A stretch of 64,000 nt of DNA from an uncultured Saprospiraceae bacterium (lineage in GTDB: Bacteria; Bacteroidota; Bacteroidia; Chitinophagales; Saprospiraceae). The notes beneath the pieces were generated by a model, which searched no databases, had not been told where the DNA came from, and was given only the letters and a program-made list of their open reading frames with translations. The stretch lies in contig CALLPI010000008.1 of the NCBI GenBank assembly GCA_938015595.1, forward strand, positions 124,001 through 188,000. Direction: 5' to 3'. Position numbers and translations under genes: made by a program. Positions 10,159 to 17,867 of this stretch are shown in pieces (position 1 is the stretch's first letter; the number at the start of each line of letters is the position of its first letter).

Positions 10159-10617
10159 ATGAAGGTGAAAAAGAAAGTCTGGCAGCAATTTATACCCCGA
10201 CCTTTAGATGAAGTCTGGCACTTTTTTTCACGCCCCGAAAACCTCAACGATATCACGCCATCTGATATGTCGTTCCAGATTCTGTCTGACATACGCAACG
10301 TACCCATGTACGAGGGTATGATCATCTGTTACAAAGTAAGCCCTTTCGCTGGGGTACAAATGGACTGGGTCACCGAGATCACACACATTGCCGACCAACG
10401 CTTCTTTGTGGACGAGCAGCGCTTTGGTCCGTATGCTATGTGGCACCACGAACACCACTTCGAACAGCAAGACGGTGGCGTACTTATGACTGATATACTC
10501 CACTACAAAGTGCCCTACGGCATCATTGGAAGCCTGGCCGATGCGCTTTTTGTAGATGCCAAAGTAGAGCAAATTTTCCGCTACCGCCAGAAAGTTATTG
10601 CCGAGCGCTTTGGCTAA
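10159..10617 (+). CDS. SRPBCC family (START-like) protein
   Basis: Pattern ...FIPRPLDEVWHFFSRPENLNDITPSDMSF...; ATG at 10159 preferred over the upstream 10111 start. Confidence 0.8.
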   Translation: MKVKKKVWQQFIPRPLDEVWHFFSRPENLNDITPSDMSFQILSDIRNVPMYEGMIICYKVSPFAGVQMDWVTEITHIADQRFFVDEQRFGPYAMWHHEHHFEQQDGGVLMTDILHYKVPYGIIGSLADALFVDAKVEQIFRYRQKVIAERFG

Positions 10618-10639
10618 GGTATTACCTTTGTAGGGGTTT

Positions 10640-12145
10640 ATGTATGCTCAGGAACTCACCGAAATTGCCATACTCGGCTTAGACCGCCGAGCACTGCCGG
10701 CGCACTTCAAACCTTCGGATACGAGAAGCAACCTTCCTGAAGATGCCGCCCTATTGCTGCGTGCTCTGGCGCGCGCACATTACCAGCGCAAAGCCGCCGC
10801 ACCTCTCTTACAGATGACTCAACTACCGGCTGCGGCTTCTCCTGTTGCCACGACGCCAGCGTGCTGTGAACGCTCGGCCCAGCATCTGCACGAAATACTA
10901 TATGGCCCCTACCGGCCTATTTTACCTGAGTTTTTACAAGCGCTACAAGCTGCCAGGCGCTGTTTGCCCTATCGCCATCTGCCAGCTATGCTGGATTTAG
11001 CCTTGAAAAATACCGACCTAGCCGACATTATCCTGGCTTTGGCCGGCGACCGGAGCGCGTGGCTGGCGCAGCAGGTGGCCCGCTGGCAAGTGCTGTTTAT
11101 TGTACCTGACCCTGCTCGTTGGCCTCTGGCCGGCCTGGAAGAACGCGTGCACATACTCCGGCATGTGCGGCGGCAAAATCCAGCTCAAGGACTGGAGCTA
11201 TTACTTTCCGCTTGGGAGCAGGATGGTATCAGGGAGCGCAGCAGACTGTTGCCGGCCCTGGAAACGAGCCTGTCACCAGCAGACGAAGACTTCCTAGAAA
11301 GCTGCTTGCGTGAAAATCACAGAGAACTTCGCCAAACTGCGGCCAGGCTATTGAGCCTCCTGCCGGACTCGGCGCTGAACAAACGGCTTCAAGGATATGC
11401 AGCCAGTATATTTGCAAAAGGTGTGCGCGGCAACAGGTGGGAGATTCACGTACCAGACCAATTGCCTGGCACCTGGGAGCGCGACCTGGTGCTTCCGCCG
11501 GCTAATGCCCCGGGTGGCCCAAAGGCTGCCATTCTGCGCCGGGTAGTGGGCAGTATTCCCCCTGACTACTGGACGACGTTACTCGCTGCTCGCTGCGAGG
11601 AAATCCTGCACCAATGGTATCAGAGCCAGTGGTCAGTAGCGCTCTTGCAAGGTCTGGCCGCAGCCGTACAACGCCACCGAGCCTCGGCCTGGGCCGACGC
11701 CATAGCCATCTATGCCCAACAACACGACGCACCGCGCATATCCGGCCTGGATGAGGTGCTGGCCGAACGTATAACGCCCGCCGCCCTGATGGAAGCCATA
11801 CATCACTTGGCCCGCCATGGTGGCATTATACGTGACAGCAGCCTGAGCCTATACTTGTTGCAACATGGCAATGCACGCTGGCCTGACGAGGTGGCCCTTG
11901 CTCTGATAAAAGGCTTGCAGAACAAGATGATCCAGCATGGTAGGCATGCCTCAGGGATGTGGCACTACCGGGCGCTGCTGCGGCAGGCGGCAGCCTTTAA
12001 AATTAATCCACACCTTTGTACAGCAATAGAACAGGACTGGCATCCTGAAGCACTACTGTGGGCCGAAGAATGGGAAAAGGACATCCGATTCCTCATACAA
12101 ACATTGGCTTTTCGACGCGACATGCTGGCGGCCTTAGCCATATAG
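10640..12145 (+). CDS. DUF5691-like protein
   Basis: N-terminal TEIAILGLDRRALP...LLLRALARAHYQRKA pattern and HEAT-like alpha-helical body. Confidence 0.7.
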   Translation: MYAQELTEIAILGLDRRALPAHFKPSDTRSNLPEDAALLLRALARAHYQRKAAAPLLQMTQLPAAASPVATTPACCERSAQHLHEILYGPYRPILPEFLQALQAARRCLPYRHLPAMLDLALKNTDLADIILALAGDRSAWLAQQVARWQVLFIVPDPARWPLAGLEERVHILRHVRRQNPAQGLELLLSAWEQDGIRERSRLLPALETSLSPADEDFLESCLRENHRELRQTAARLLSLLPDSALNKRLQGYAASIFAKGVRGNRWEIHVPDQLPGTWERDLVLPPANAPGGPKAAILRRVVGSIPPDYWTTLLAARCEEILHQWYQSQWSVALLQGLAAAVQRHRASAWADAIAIYAQQHDAPRISGLDEVLAERITPAALMEAIHHLARHGGIIRDSSLSLYLLQHGNARWPDEVALALIKGLQNKMIQHGRHASGMWHYRALLRQAAAFKINPHLCTAIEQDWHPEALLWAEEWEKDIRFLIQTLAFRRDMLAALAI

Positions 12146-12907
12146 TTCATAGCGAATCTGCTGCTTGGAGTAGCCCAGCTTGACCAGCAGATTGGCCACA
12201 GCATCGTCAATCATATTGCTCCATCCGCACAGGTAGAAGTCGAGGTTGGGCTGTGGCGTCGGGTAAGCTTCCATGTATATTTGGTGTACGTACCCTTTGA
12301 CTACCGGAAAGCTGAACGCGCCAGCGTCTATGTGAGCTTCCCGCGAGAGTGCCACAGAATAGCGAAAATTGGGCATCTCCTGGTTTAGGCGCTCAAACTC
12401 ATCGCGGTAGAGTATGCCCTCTGTGTAGCGCGTACCATATATTAGGTGTAGGCTACCATAAGGTAGTTGGCGCTCGCGTATATCCTGGATCATACTGCGA
12501 AAGGGGGCTACTCCGGTGCCAGTACACACAAATACCAGATGGCGGCCTGTCAGGTCGTCGGGCAGCACAAAGTTGCCATCAGGGCCTTTAAAGCGAATGA
12601 CATCGCCCACTTGAGCTTGTTCAAAAAGATAGGCAGAGGCTGCGCCGCCTTCCAAGCGAACAATGACAAACTCCAGTACGTGTGTCTGAGAAGGCGCATT
12701 GGCAATGGAATAACTGCGCCAGCGCTTGAGGCGTTTTTCATGTATGGGTAAGTCCATAGTTACAAACTGCCCGGCTTTAAAGACCAGGGGTTCATCGCCT
12801 TGCACTTCCAGCCAAAAGCGGCGTACGCCCGGGGCGGCTTCTTCTATGCGACTGATGAGGCTGTCGTACCATTTCCAGGCCATGCCGATAGATGCTTTAT
12901 CTGTCAT
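12134..12907 (-). CDS. Ferredoxin-NADP reductase-like oxidoreductase
   Basis: RRWRSYSIANAPSQ (FAD), VCTGTGVAPFRSMIQD (NAD(P)), YLCGWSNMIDD; start MTDKAS at 12907. Confidence 0.88.
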   Translation of the reverse strand: MTDKASIGMAWKWYDSLISRIEEAAPGVRRFWLEVQGDEPLVFKAGQFVTMDLPIHEKRLKRWRSYSIANAPSQTHVLEFVIVRLEGGAASAYLFEQAQVGDVIRFKGPDGNFVLPDDLTGRHLVFVCTGTGVAPFRSMIQDIRERQLPYGSLHLIYGTRYTEGILYRDEFERLNQEMPNFRYSVALSREAHIDAGAFSFPVVKGYVHQIYMEAYPTPQPNLDFYLCGWSNMIDDAVANLLVKLGYSKQQIRYELYG

Positions 12908-13459
12908 ATAAAGCCCTCGAGCACGGGCTTTGTTCAATGTTTGCTGACAACTTGCCTCTGTTGTACACTTTTTTTGCAATGGGCAATTTTTTTTCAGTAG
13001 GGAACTTTTCTTTTTAGCTATAGGTTTTAGCCATGTATCAAGCAGATAAGCAATACGTTCAAACTTCGAGTCATGTTGTGTAACCTATTCACTCATCATT
13101 GTTGTTTTGCTAGCCCCAACGGGTGCGCGCAAATGAACGGAAAGCAGTTTCGCCAATGGCGGCACTGCACCTCGTTCGGCAGCAGCTCTGCCAGGACAAG
13201 CGGCTTGGGTGGGTTACGTAAAAAGTTACTTGATCCTCCTGTCTGCTAGCACATTGCTTTTCTATATATGGATTGACAAGGTGATAAAATCTTTCTCTAA
13301 CGTTAGGGTGATTGTACTTCGTCATTGGCAGTGTCTTGGGGCTAATGACCAGGATGCACCAAGTGCTGCACCTAGGGGACTGGACCCAACCGCCGAAGTG
13401 CGCCTGGCAATTTCTGTGCATTTCATCTAGTATTTTAACAAAAAAATCAGTCGTGTAGA

Positions 13460-13482
13460 AGTGCGCAAATACACTGCGCACT
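13460..13482. repeat. Intergenic hairpin AGTGCGCA-N7-TGCGCACT
   Basis: Perfect 8-bp inverted repeat in noncoding DNA before the tRNA-like array. Confidence 0.5.
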
Positions 13483-13604
13483 ATGGTGAGTATTTTTGTC
13501 TTGTCGAAAGCGACAGCCATACCTAAACCGGGTCAGGGTAGGCTAAAGGCCTCCCTCAATACCGCAGCGGCGCGGACACTTGAAACTCATACAAGGCAAC
13601 AGCA

Positions 13605-13624
13605 GTAGCGATCAGATGCGCTAC
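13605..13624. repeat. Hairpin GTAGCG-N8-CGCTAC upstream of the tRNA-like array
   Basis: Perfect 6-bp inverted repeat. Confidence 0.4.
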
Positions 13625-13709
13625 TTCGTCACTGGCTACAACCGAGTGGGGAAAATTATTAAATGCTATGAATTTTTCTTCTCTGTTGGTTTTTGATCAT
13701 TCTCAACCT

Positions 13710-13782
13710 GGTGGCATGGCGCAACAGTAGCGCACCCGATTGTCTATCGGGAGGTTGCGGGTTCAAGCCCCGTTGTCACCGC
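13710..13782 (+). tRNA. tRNA-Asp(GTC)-like with non-canonical 7-nt D-loop (AACAGTA)
   Basis: Acceptor GGTGGCA/TGTCACC, D stem GCGC/GCGC, anticodon arm CCCGA-TTGTCTA-TCGGG, T-arm GCGGG-TTCAAGC-CCCGT, discriminator G. Confidence 0.78.
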
Positions 13783-13789
13783 AGAATTT

Positions 13790-13864
13790 AGCCCGATCTT
13801 TCAATAGGAAGGGCAGAGGACTACGGACCCTCAAATTATTAAGGTTCAAATCCTTATCGGGCTG
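13790..13864 (+). ncRNA. Degenerate tRNA-Arg(ACG)-like unit
   Basis: Acceptor AGCCCGA/TCGGGCT (7 bp), T-arm TAAGG-TTCAAAT-CCTTA, anticodon loop CTACGGA (ACG); D stem weak (T.C, T.G, T.G, C-G), A.C mismatch closing the anticodon loop, 7-nt variable loop; followed by a T7 run. Confidence 0.6.
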
Positions 13865-13909
13865 CTCTTTTTTTCATGCCAATCTGGAAAGAAGCTAAAT
13901 CTCTATAGT

Positions 13910-13982
13910 ACAAAGGTAGCTCAGCAGGTAGAGCACCGGCCTTTTAAGCCGGGAGGTGTGGGTTCGATACCCACCCTTTGTA
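13910..13982 (+). tRNA. tRNA-Lys(TTT)
   Basis: Acceptor ACAAAGG/CCTTTGT, D arm GCTC-AGCAGGTA-GAGC, anticodon arm CCGGC-CTTTTAA-GCCGG, T-arm GTGGG-TTCGATA-CCCAC, discriminator A. Confidence 0.92.
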
Positions 13983-13999
13983 CAAAAATATGACAACAA

Positions 14000-14072
14000 A
14001 GTTCTGTGTCCGACTGGTCATGGAGCCGGTTTGCAAAACCGCGCTATGCGGGTTCGATTCCCGCCAGAACTT
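14000..14072 (+). tRNA. tRNA-Cys(GCA)
   Basis: Acceptor AGTTCTG/CAGAACT, D arm TCCG-ACTGGTCA-TGGA, anticodon loop TTGCAAA (one C.C mismatch at the stem base), T-arm GCGGG-TTCGATT-CCCGC, discriminator T. Confidence 0.86.
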
Positions 14073-14074
14073 CT

Positions 14075-14186
14075 ACAAGTGGCAGCGAGCTTTTGGGATA
14101 CTTCGGAAATAAGGTTCGACTCCTAATAGATCTATCATAACATAGGTTTATAAGCTCCCGGAGCAGTTTTCTCCACTTGTTTTTTT
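14075..14186 (+). ncRNA. Candidate bacterial Y RNA (Ro60-binding RNA): long terminal stem, internal T-arm-like hairpin, terminal U-run
   Basis: P1 ACAAGTGG(14075-14082)/CCACTTGT(14173-14180), P2 GAGCTT(14087-14092)/AAGCTC(14152-14157), T-arm-like TAAGG-TTCGACT-CCTAA (14110-14126), hairpin ATCTAT-CATAAC-ATAGGT (14130-14147), then TTTTTT; adjacent to a Ro60 gene. Confidence 0.4.
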
Positions 14187-14189
14187 CTA

Positions 14190-14263
14190 GGAAAGAGGCG
14201 CAGTCAGAAAAGTGCAAATGCTTTGAGAGTTCGAGGATGTGGATTCGAATCTCGCCTTTTCCG
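14190..14263 (+). ncRNA. Degenerate tRNA-like unit (anticodon uncertain: TTG/Gln-like or TGA/Ser-like)
   Basis: Acceptor-like GGAAAG/(C)TTTTCC, D-stem-like GCGC/GTGC, T-loop TTCGAAT with imperfect stem, discriminator G; anticodon stem essentially unpaired, position 8 is G. Confidence 0.42.
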
Positions 14264-14306
14264 TTAGAGAGTAATACCATTTGTTTACTTTTAAATCTTT
14301 TTGAAC

Positions 14307-15746
14307 ATGGCACGATTCAATCCTAAGAGCCCGAGCAAGTCTAAAACAGTAAACCTTGCTAATGGTAGGGCTTTTATGCAGTCTCCAAAGATGCAACTGG
14401 CATCGCTGTTGCTGACCTCTTTCGCGCAAGACCAGTTCTACCGCAACACCGACCAGACATTCAGCGAGTTGATTGGCTTGCTGCCTCGTGTGGACGCTGA
14501 ATTTGCGGCTAAGGCTGCTTTGTTTGCCCGCAATGAATTTGGCATGCGAAGCATTACTCATGTACTAGCTAAAGAACTGGCTATATATGCCTCTGGCAAG
14601 CCATGGGCAAAGACTTTCTATGAAAAGATCGTGCGCCGCCCCGACGACATGACAGAGATACTGGCCTTGCTGTTGGCTGAAAAGAGGGCTGCTATACCTA
14701 ACGCCGCGCGTAAGGGCTTTGCCAAAGCTTTCGATAAATTCGATGGCTACCAATTGGCCAAGTACCGCGGCGAAGATAAAAATGTAAAACTGGTGGACGT
14801 AGTGAACCTCGTGCACCCGAAGCCAACGGCACGCAATGCTGAGGCACTGCACCAGTTGGTAGAAGGCACATTGCGCAACACCAATACTTGGGAAGCCAAG
14901 CTTACCGAAGTCGGTCAAATTGCCGGAGATGAGGAATTGAAGACTGCAATGAAGGCCGAAGTCTGGGCTGAACTCGTCCAAACGCGCAAAATTGGCTACT
15001 TCGCTCTGCTGCGCAACTTACGCAACATTGCCGAACAAGCGCCGCACGTTGTGCCATATGCTTGCGCATTGCTGACTGACGAACGGCTCATCAAGCAGTC
15101 GCTGGTATTGCCCTTCCGCTTCACTACGGCTTTTGAAGCAGTAAAGGCGGCTAAGACCAGGGATAAGCCTATGATAATTAATGCACTGAACTACGCCTTG
15201 GATCTGGCGATGGCCAACGTGCCGAAACTGCCCGGTAAGACGCTGGTAGCGCTCGACGACTCCGGCTCTATGATGGGGCGCCCGATCCAGATTGGCGCAA
15301 TGTTTGCCGCTGTGCTATACTGCGCAAATGACGCCGACCTGATGTGCTTCTCTGACTCGGCGAAGTATGTGCATTATAACCGGAAAAGCCCAGTGATGGT
15401 CATTGCTAATGACTTGGTTCGAAACGCTCGTAGCGCTGGCACGAACTTCAATGCTATTTTTGAAAATGTCAAGAAGAAGTACGATCGCATCGTGATCCTG
15501 TCTGATATGCAAGGCTGGGTAGGCGGTGGGGCTCCCCAAAAGGCGTTTGCCGCTTACAAAAAGTACACCGGCGCAGATCCCTTCATTTACTCCTTCGATC
15601 TGCAGGGCTACGGCTCGCTGCAGTTCCCGGAAAATAAGGTATTTGCACTGGCCGGTTTCAGCGAAAAGGTTTTTGACCTGATGGGTGTGCTGGAAAAAGA
15701 TCCGATGATCTTGGTGCGCCAAATCGAAGCCGTAACGCTGATATGA
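14307..15746 (+). CDS. rsr: TROVE-domain protein, bacterial Ro60 orthologue (Rsr)
   Basis: TROVE HEAT-like body plus vWA-like C-terminus with MIDAS-type DDSGSMMG; ATG at 14307 preferred over TTG 14301. Confidence 0.93.
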   Translation: MARFNPKSPSKSKTVNLANGRAFMQSPKMQLASLLLTSFAQDQFYRNTDQTFSELIGLLPRVDAEFAAKAALFARNEFGMRSITHVLAKELAIYASGKPWAKTFYEKIVRRPDDMTEILALLLAEKRAAIPNAARKGFAKAFDKFDGYQLAKYRGEDKNVKLVDVVNLVHPKPTARNAEALHQLVEGTLRNTNTWEAKLTEVGQIAGDEELKTAMKAEVWAELVQTRKIGYFALLRNLRNIAEQAPHVVPYACALLTDERLIKQSLVLPFRFTTAFEAVKAAKTRDKPMIINALNYALDLAMANVPKLPGKTLVALDDSGSMMGRPIQIGAMFAAVLYCANDADLMCFSDSAKYVHYNRKSPVMVIANDLVRNARSAGTNFNAIFENVKKKYDRIVILSDMQGWVGGGAPQKAFAAYKKYTGADPFIYSFDLQGYGSLQFPENKVFALAGFSEKVFDLMGVLEKDPMILVRQIEAVTLI

Positions 15747-15783
15747 TGGATGCGCATTTGAAACAGCAAGTAGTATGTGCGGC

Positions 15784-15825
15784 AAGGCGACTCTCCCGCG
15801 TGCGAGAGGGTCGCCTTTGCTTTTT
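15784..15825 (+). terminator. Strong intrinsic terminator of the tRNA-like array/rsr unit
   Basis: 12-bp stem AAGGCGACTCTC/GAGAGGGTCGCCTT (one G.T) followed by TTGCTTTTTG. Confidence 0.82.
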
Positions 15826-15876
15826 GTGGGTGTAGTACTAGTCGGGTATTGCTATTTTTTACTTGCCAGGCAATGC

Positions 15877-17754
15877 TTATCCTTTTATCATCTCTACACT
15901 ACGCTTTACGAAAGTGGCCAGGTCTTCGCCGCGCAGCATGTGGTGCGACAGCAAAGCCAGTTGATACAGGTGGCGAGCTAAGTCCTGCTGGGTGTCTTCA
16001 TTGCTGATGGTCAGGAGCTTTTGCGTTACTACCGGGTGGTTGGTATTTACCACTACATCGTAGGTGTCAGGAAAGGCGTCTTGCAGGCCGTTGGTCATGC
16101 CCTGGAGCATCTGCATTTCCTTGAATCGGCGCATGAACTCCGGCTTTACAATGTGCACAGGTGCATCTTCAGGCGACATAGGCTCTAGCACCACCGAAAT
16201 GCCGGCACCTTGAGCTACCACTTCGAAAATGGCTTTGACTTTTTCTTGCTCCTTGTCGCTAAGCACTGATTCTTTGGTTTCGTCTTTCTGTACCAGTTTA
16301 TCAATGGTGGCAGAGTCAATGCGCACGAAGGTGACGTCGCCCAGCTTGGCTTCCAGGTGCTGCATGAAGTGGTTGTCTATGAAGTCGGGCATAACCAGCA
16401 CATCGTAGCCTCTGTCTTTGCAAGCCTGTAGCAAGGTGGTATGCTGATCTACGTGGTTGGTGTAGAGCAATACAGTTTTGTTGTACTTGTCGGTTTGCAG
16501 AGCTTTGACCTTGTCGCGGTATTCTTCGATGGTGAAGTATTCGTCGTTTGTATTTTTAAGCAGGACAAACTGCCGGCCGCGCTCCTCGAACTTGTCATCG
16601 GAGATGATGCCGTACTTGACGAAGATGCCCAGATCGTTCCACTTTTCTTCAAAGACCTTGCGATCTTTTTTAAAGAGGTCGTGGAGTTTGTCGGCTACCT
16701 TTTTGGTAATGTAGCCAGTGATTTTCTTGACGTTGCTGTCGGCTTGCAGGTAGCTTCGCGATACGTTGAGCGGAATGTCGGGTGAGTCAATGACGCCATG
16801 CAGCAGGGTGAGAAACTCCGGCACAATTTGTTTGACATCGTCAGTGACGAACACCTGGTTGGAGTAGAGCTGGATTTTATTTTTCTGTAGTTCAAAGTTA
16901 TTGCCCAACTTTGGGAAGTACAGCACGCCCGTGAGGTTAAAGGGGTAGTCAATATTGAGGTGAATCCAGAACATGGGCGCGGTGCTGAAGGGGTACAACT
17001 CTTCGTAAAACTTCTGGTAATCCTCATCGCTGAGTTCGGCGGGTTGTTTTTTCCAGAGGGGTTCGGGGTTGTTCACGATGTTGTCCACCTCGGTATGTAC
17101 GGGTTTTTCGTCATCGCCTTCGCCTTGCCAGGTGGTTTCGGTGCGCTTGCCAAAGCGAATAGGGATAGGCAGGAATCGGCAGTACTTTTTAAGCAACCCC
17201 TCGATGCGGTGCTGGTCGAGATATTCTTCGCTGTCTTCGGCTATATGGAGCACAATGTCAGTGCCGCGCTCTTGTTTGTCGTTAGGCGTAAGGGTATATT
17301 CGGGGTTGCCTTCGCAGGCCCAGGTCACGCCGGGTTCGTCGGGCAGGTAAGATTTGGTGATGGCTTCCACGCGCTTAGCAACCATGAAGGCGGAGTAAAA
17401 GCCCAAGCCGAATTGCCCGATGATGTTGTGATCGAGTTTGTACTTTTCAATGAAGTCATGTGCACTGGAGAAAGCTACCTGATTGAGGTATTTTTCTACC
17501 TCCTCGGCGGTCATGCCGATGCCGCGATCGCGGATGGTAAGGGTTTTGCTTTCCTTGTCCAGGATAATGTCAATGGTGGTATCGCCAATTTCGCCTTGCA
17601 ATGCACCCTTTGCAGCTAAGGCTTTGAGCTTGACGGTGGCATCCACAGCATTGGATACCAATTCGCGCAAGAAGATTTCTTGATCGGAATACAAGTACTT
17701 CTTAATGATGGGGAAGATGTTCTCGGTTTGAACAGAGATGCGACCGGTCTGCAT
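15877..17754 (-). CDS. htpG: Molecular chaperone HtpG (Hsp90)
   Basis: ELVSNAVDA, DRGIGMT, GQFGLGFYSAFMV, full length 625 aa. Confidence 0.98.
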   Translation of the reverse strand: MQTGRISVQTENIFPIIKKYLYSDQEIFLRELVSNAVDATVKLKALAAKGALQGEIGDTTIDIILDKESKTLTIRDRGIGMTAEEVEKYLNQVAFSSAHDFIEKYKLDHNIIGQFGLGFYSAFMVAKRVEAITKSYLPDEPGVTWACEGNPEYTLTPNDKQERGTDIVLHIAEDSEEYLDQHRIEGLLKKYCRFLPIPIRFGKRTETTWQGEGDDEKPVHTEVDNIVNNPEPLWKKQPAELSDEDYQKFYEELYPFSTAPMFWIHLNIDYPFNLTGVLYFPKLGNNFELQKNKIQLYSNQVFVTDDVKQIVPEFLTLLHGVIDSPDIPLNVSRSYLQADSNVKKITGYITKKVADKLHDLFKKDRKVFEEKWNDLGIFVKYGIISDDKFEERGRQFVLLKNTNDEYFTIEEYRDKVKALQTDKYNKTVLLYTNHVDQHTTLLQACKDRGYDVLVMPDFIDNHFMQHLEAKLGDVTFVRIDSATIDKLVQKDETKESVLSDKEQEKVKAIFEVVAQGAGISVVLEPMSPEDAPVHIVKPEFMRRFKEMQMLQGMTNGLQDAFPDTYDVVVNTNHPVVTQKLLTISNEDTQQDLARHLYQLALLSHHMLRGEDLATFVKRSVEMIKG

Positions 17755-17836
17755 AGCTACTAACTATTTTTTTGGCTACATTATGCGCAAAGCCTGTGCC
17801 ACTTCATCAAACCCGACAAAATGTCAGTAAAAAAAA

Positions 17837-17867
17837 TTTGCACAATTTTGCAAAGAGCGTATTTTTG
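17837..17867 (+). promoter_or_regulatory. Consensus Bacteroidota promoter TTTG-N19-TATTTTTG
   Basis: TTTG 17837-17840, 19-nt spacer, TAnnTTTG at 17860-17867, plus strand, pointing away from htpG. Confidence 0.65.

Noticed and set aside
12134-12145. 12-bp convergent overlap of DUF5691 and FNR gene ends
   Set aside because: Common in compact genomes
13110-13520. 136-aa minus-strand ORF before the tRNA-like array
   Set aside because: Low-complexity mixed composition, no recognisable domain, spans hairpin DNA; treated as noncoding
16960-17619. 219-aa plus-strand ORF inside htpG
   Set aside because: Antisense shadow of htpG
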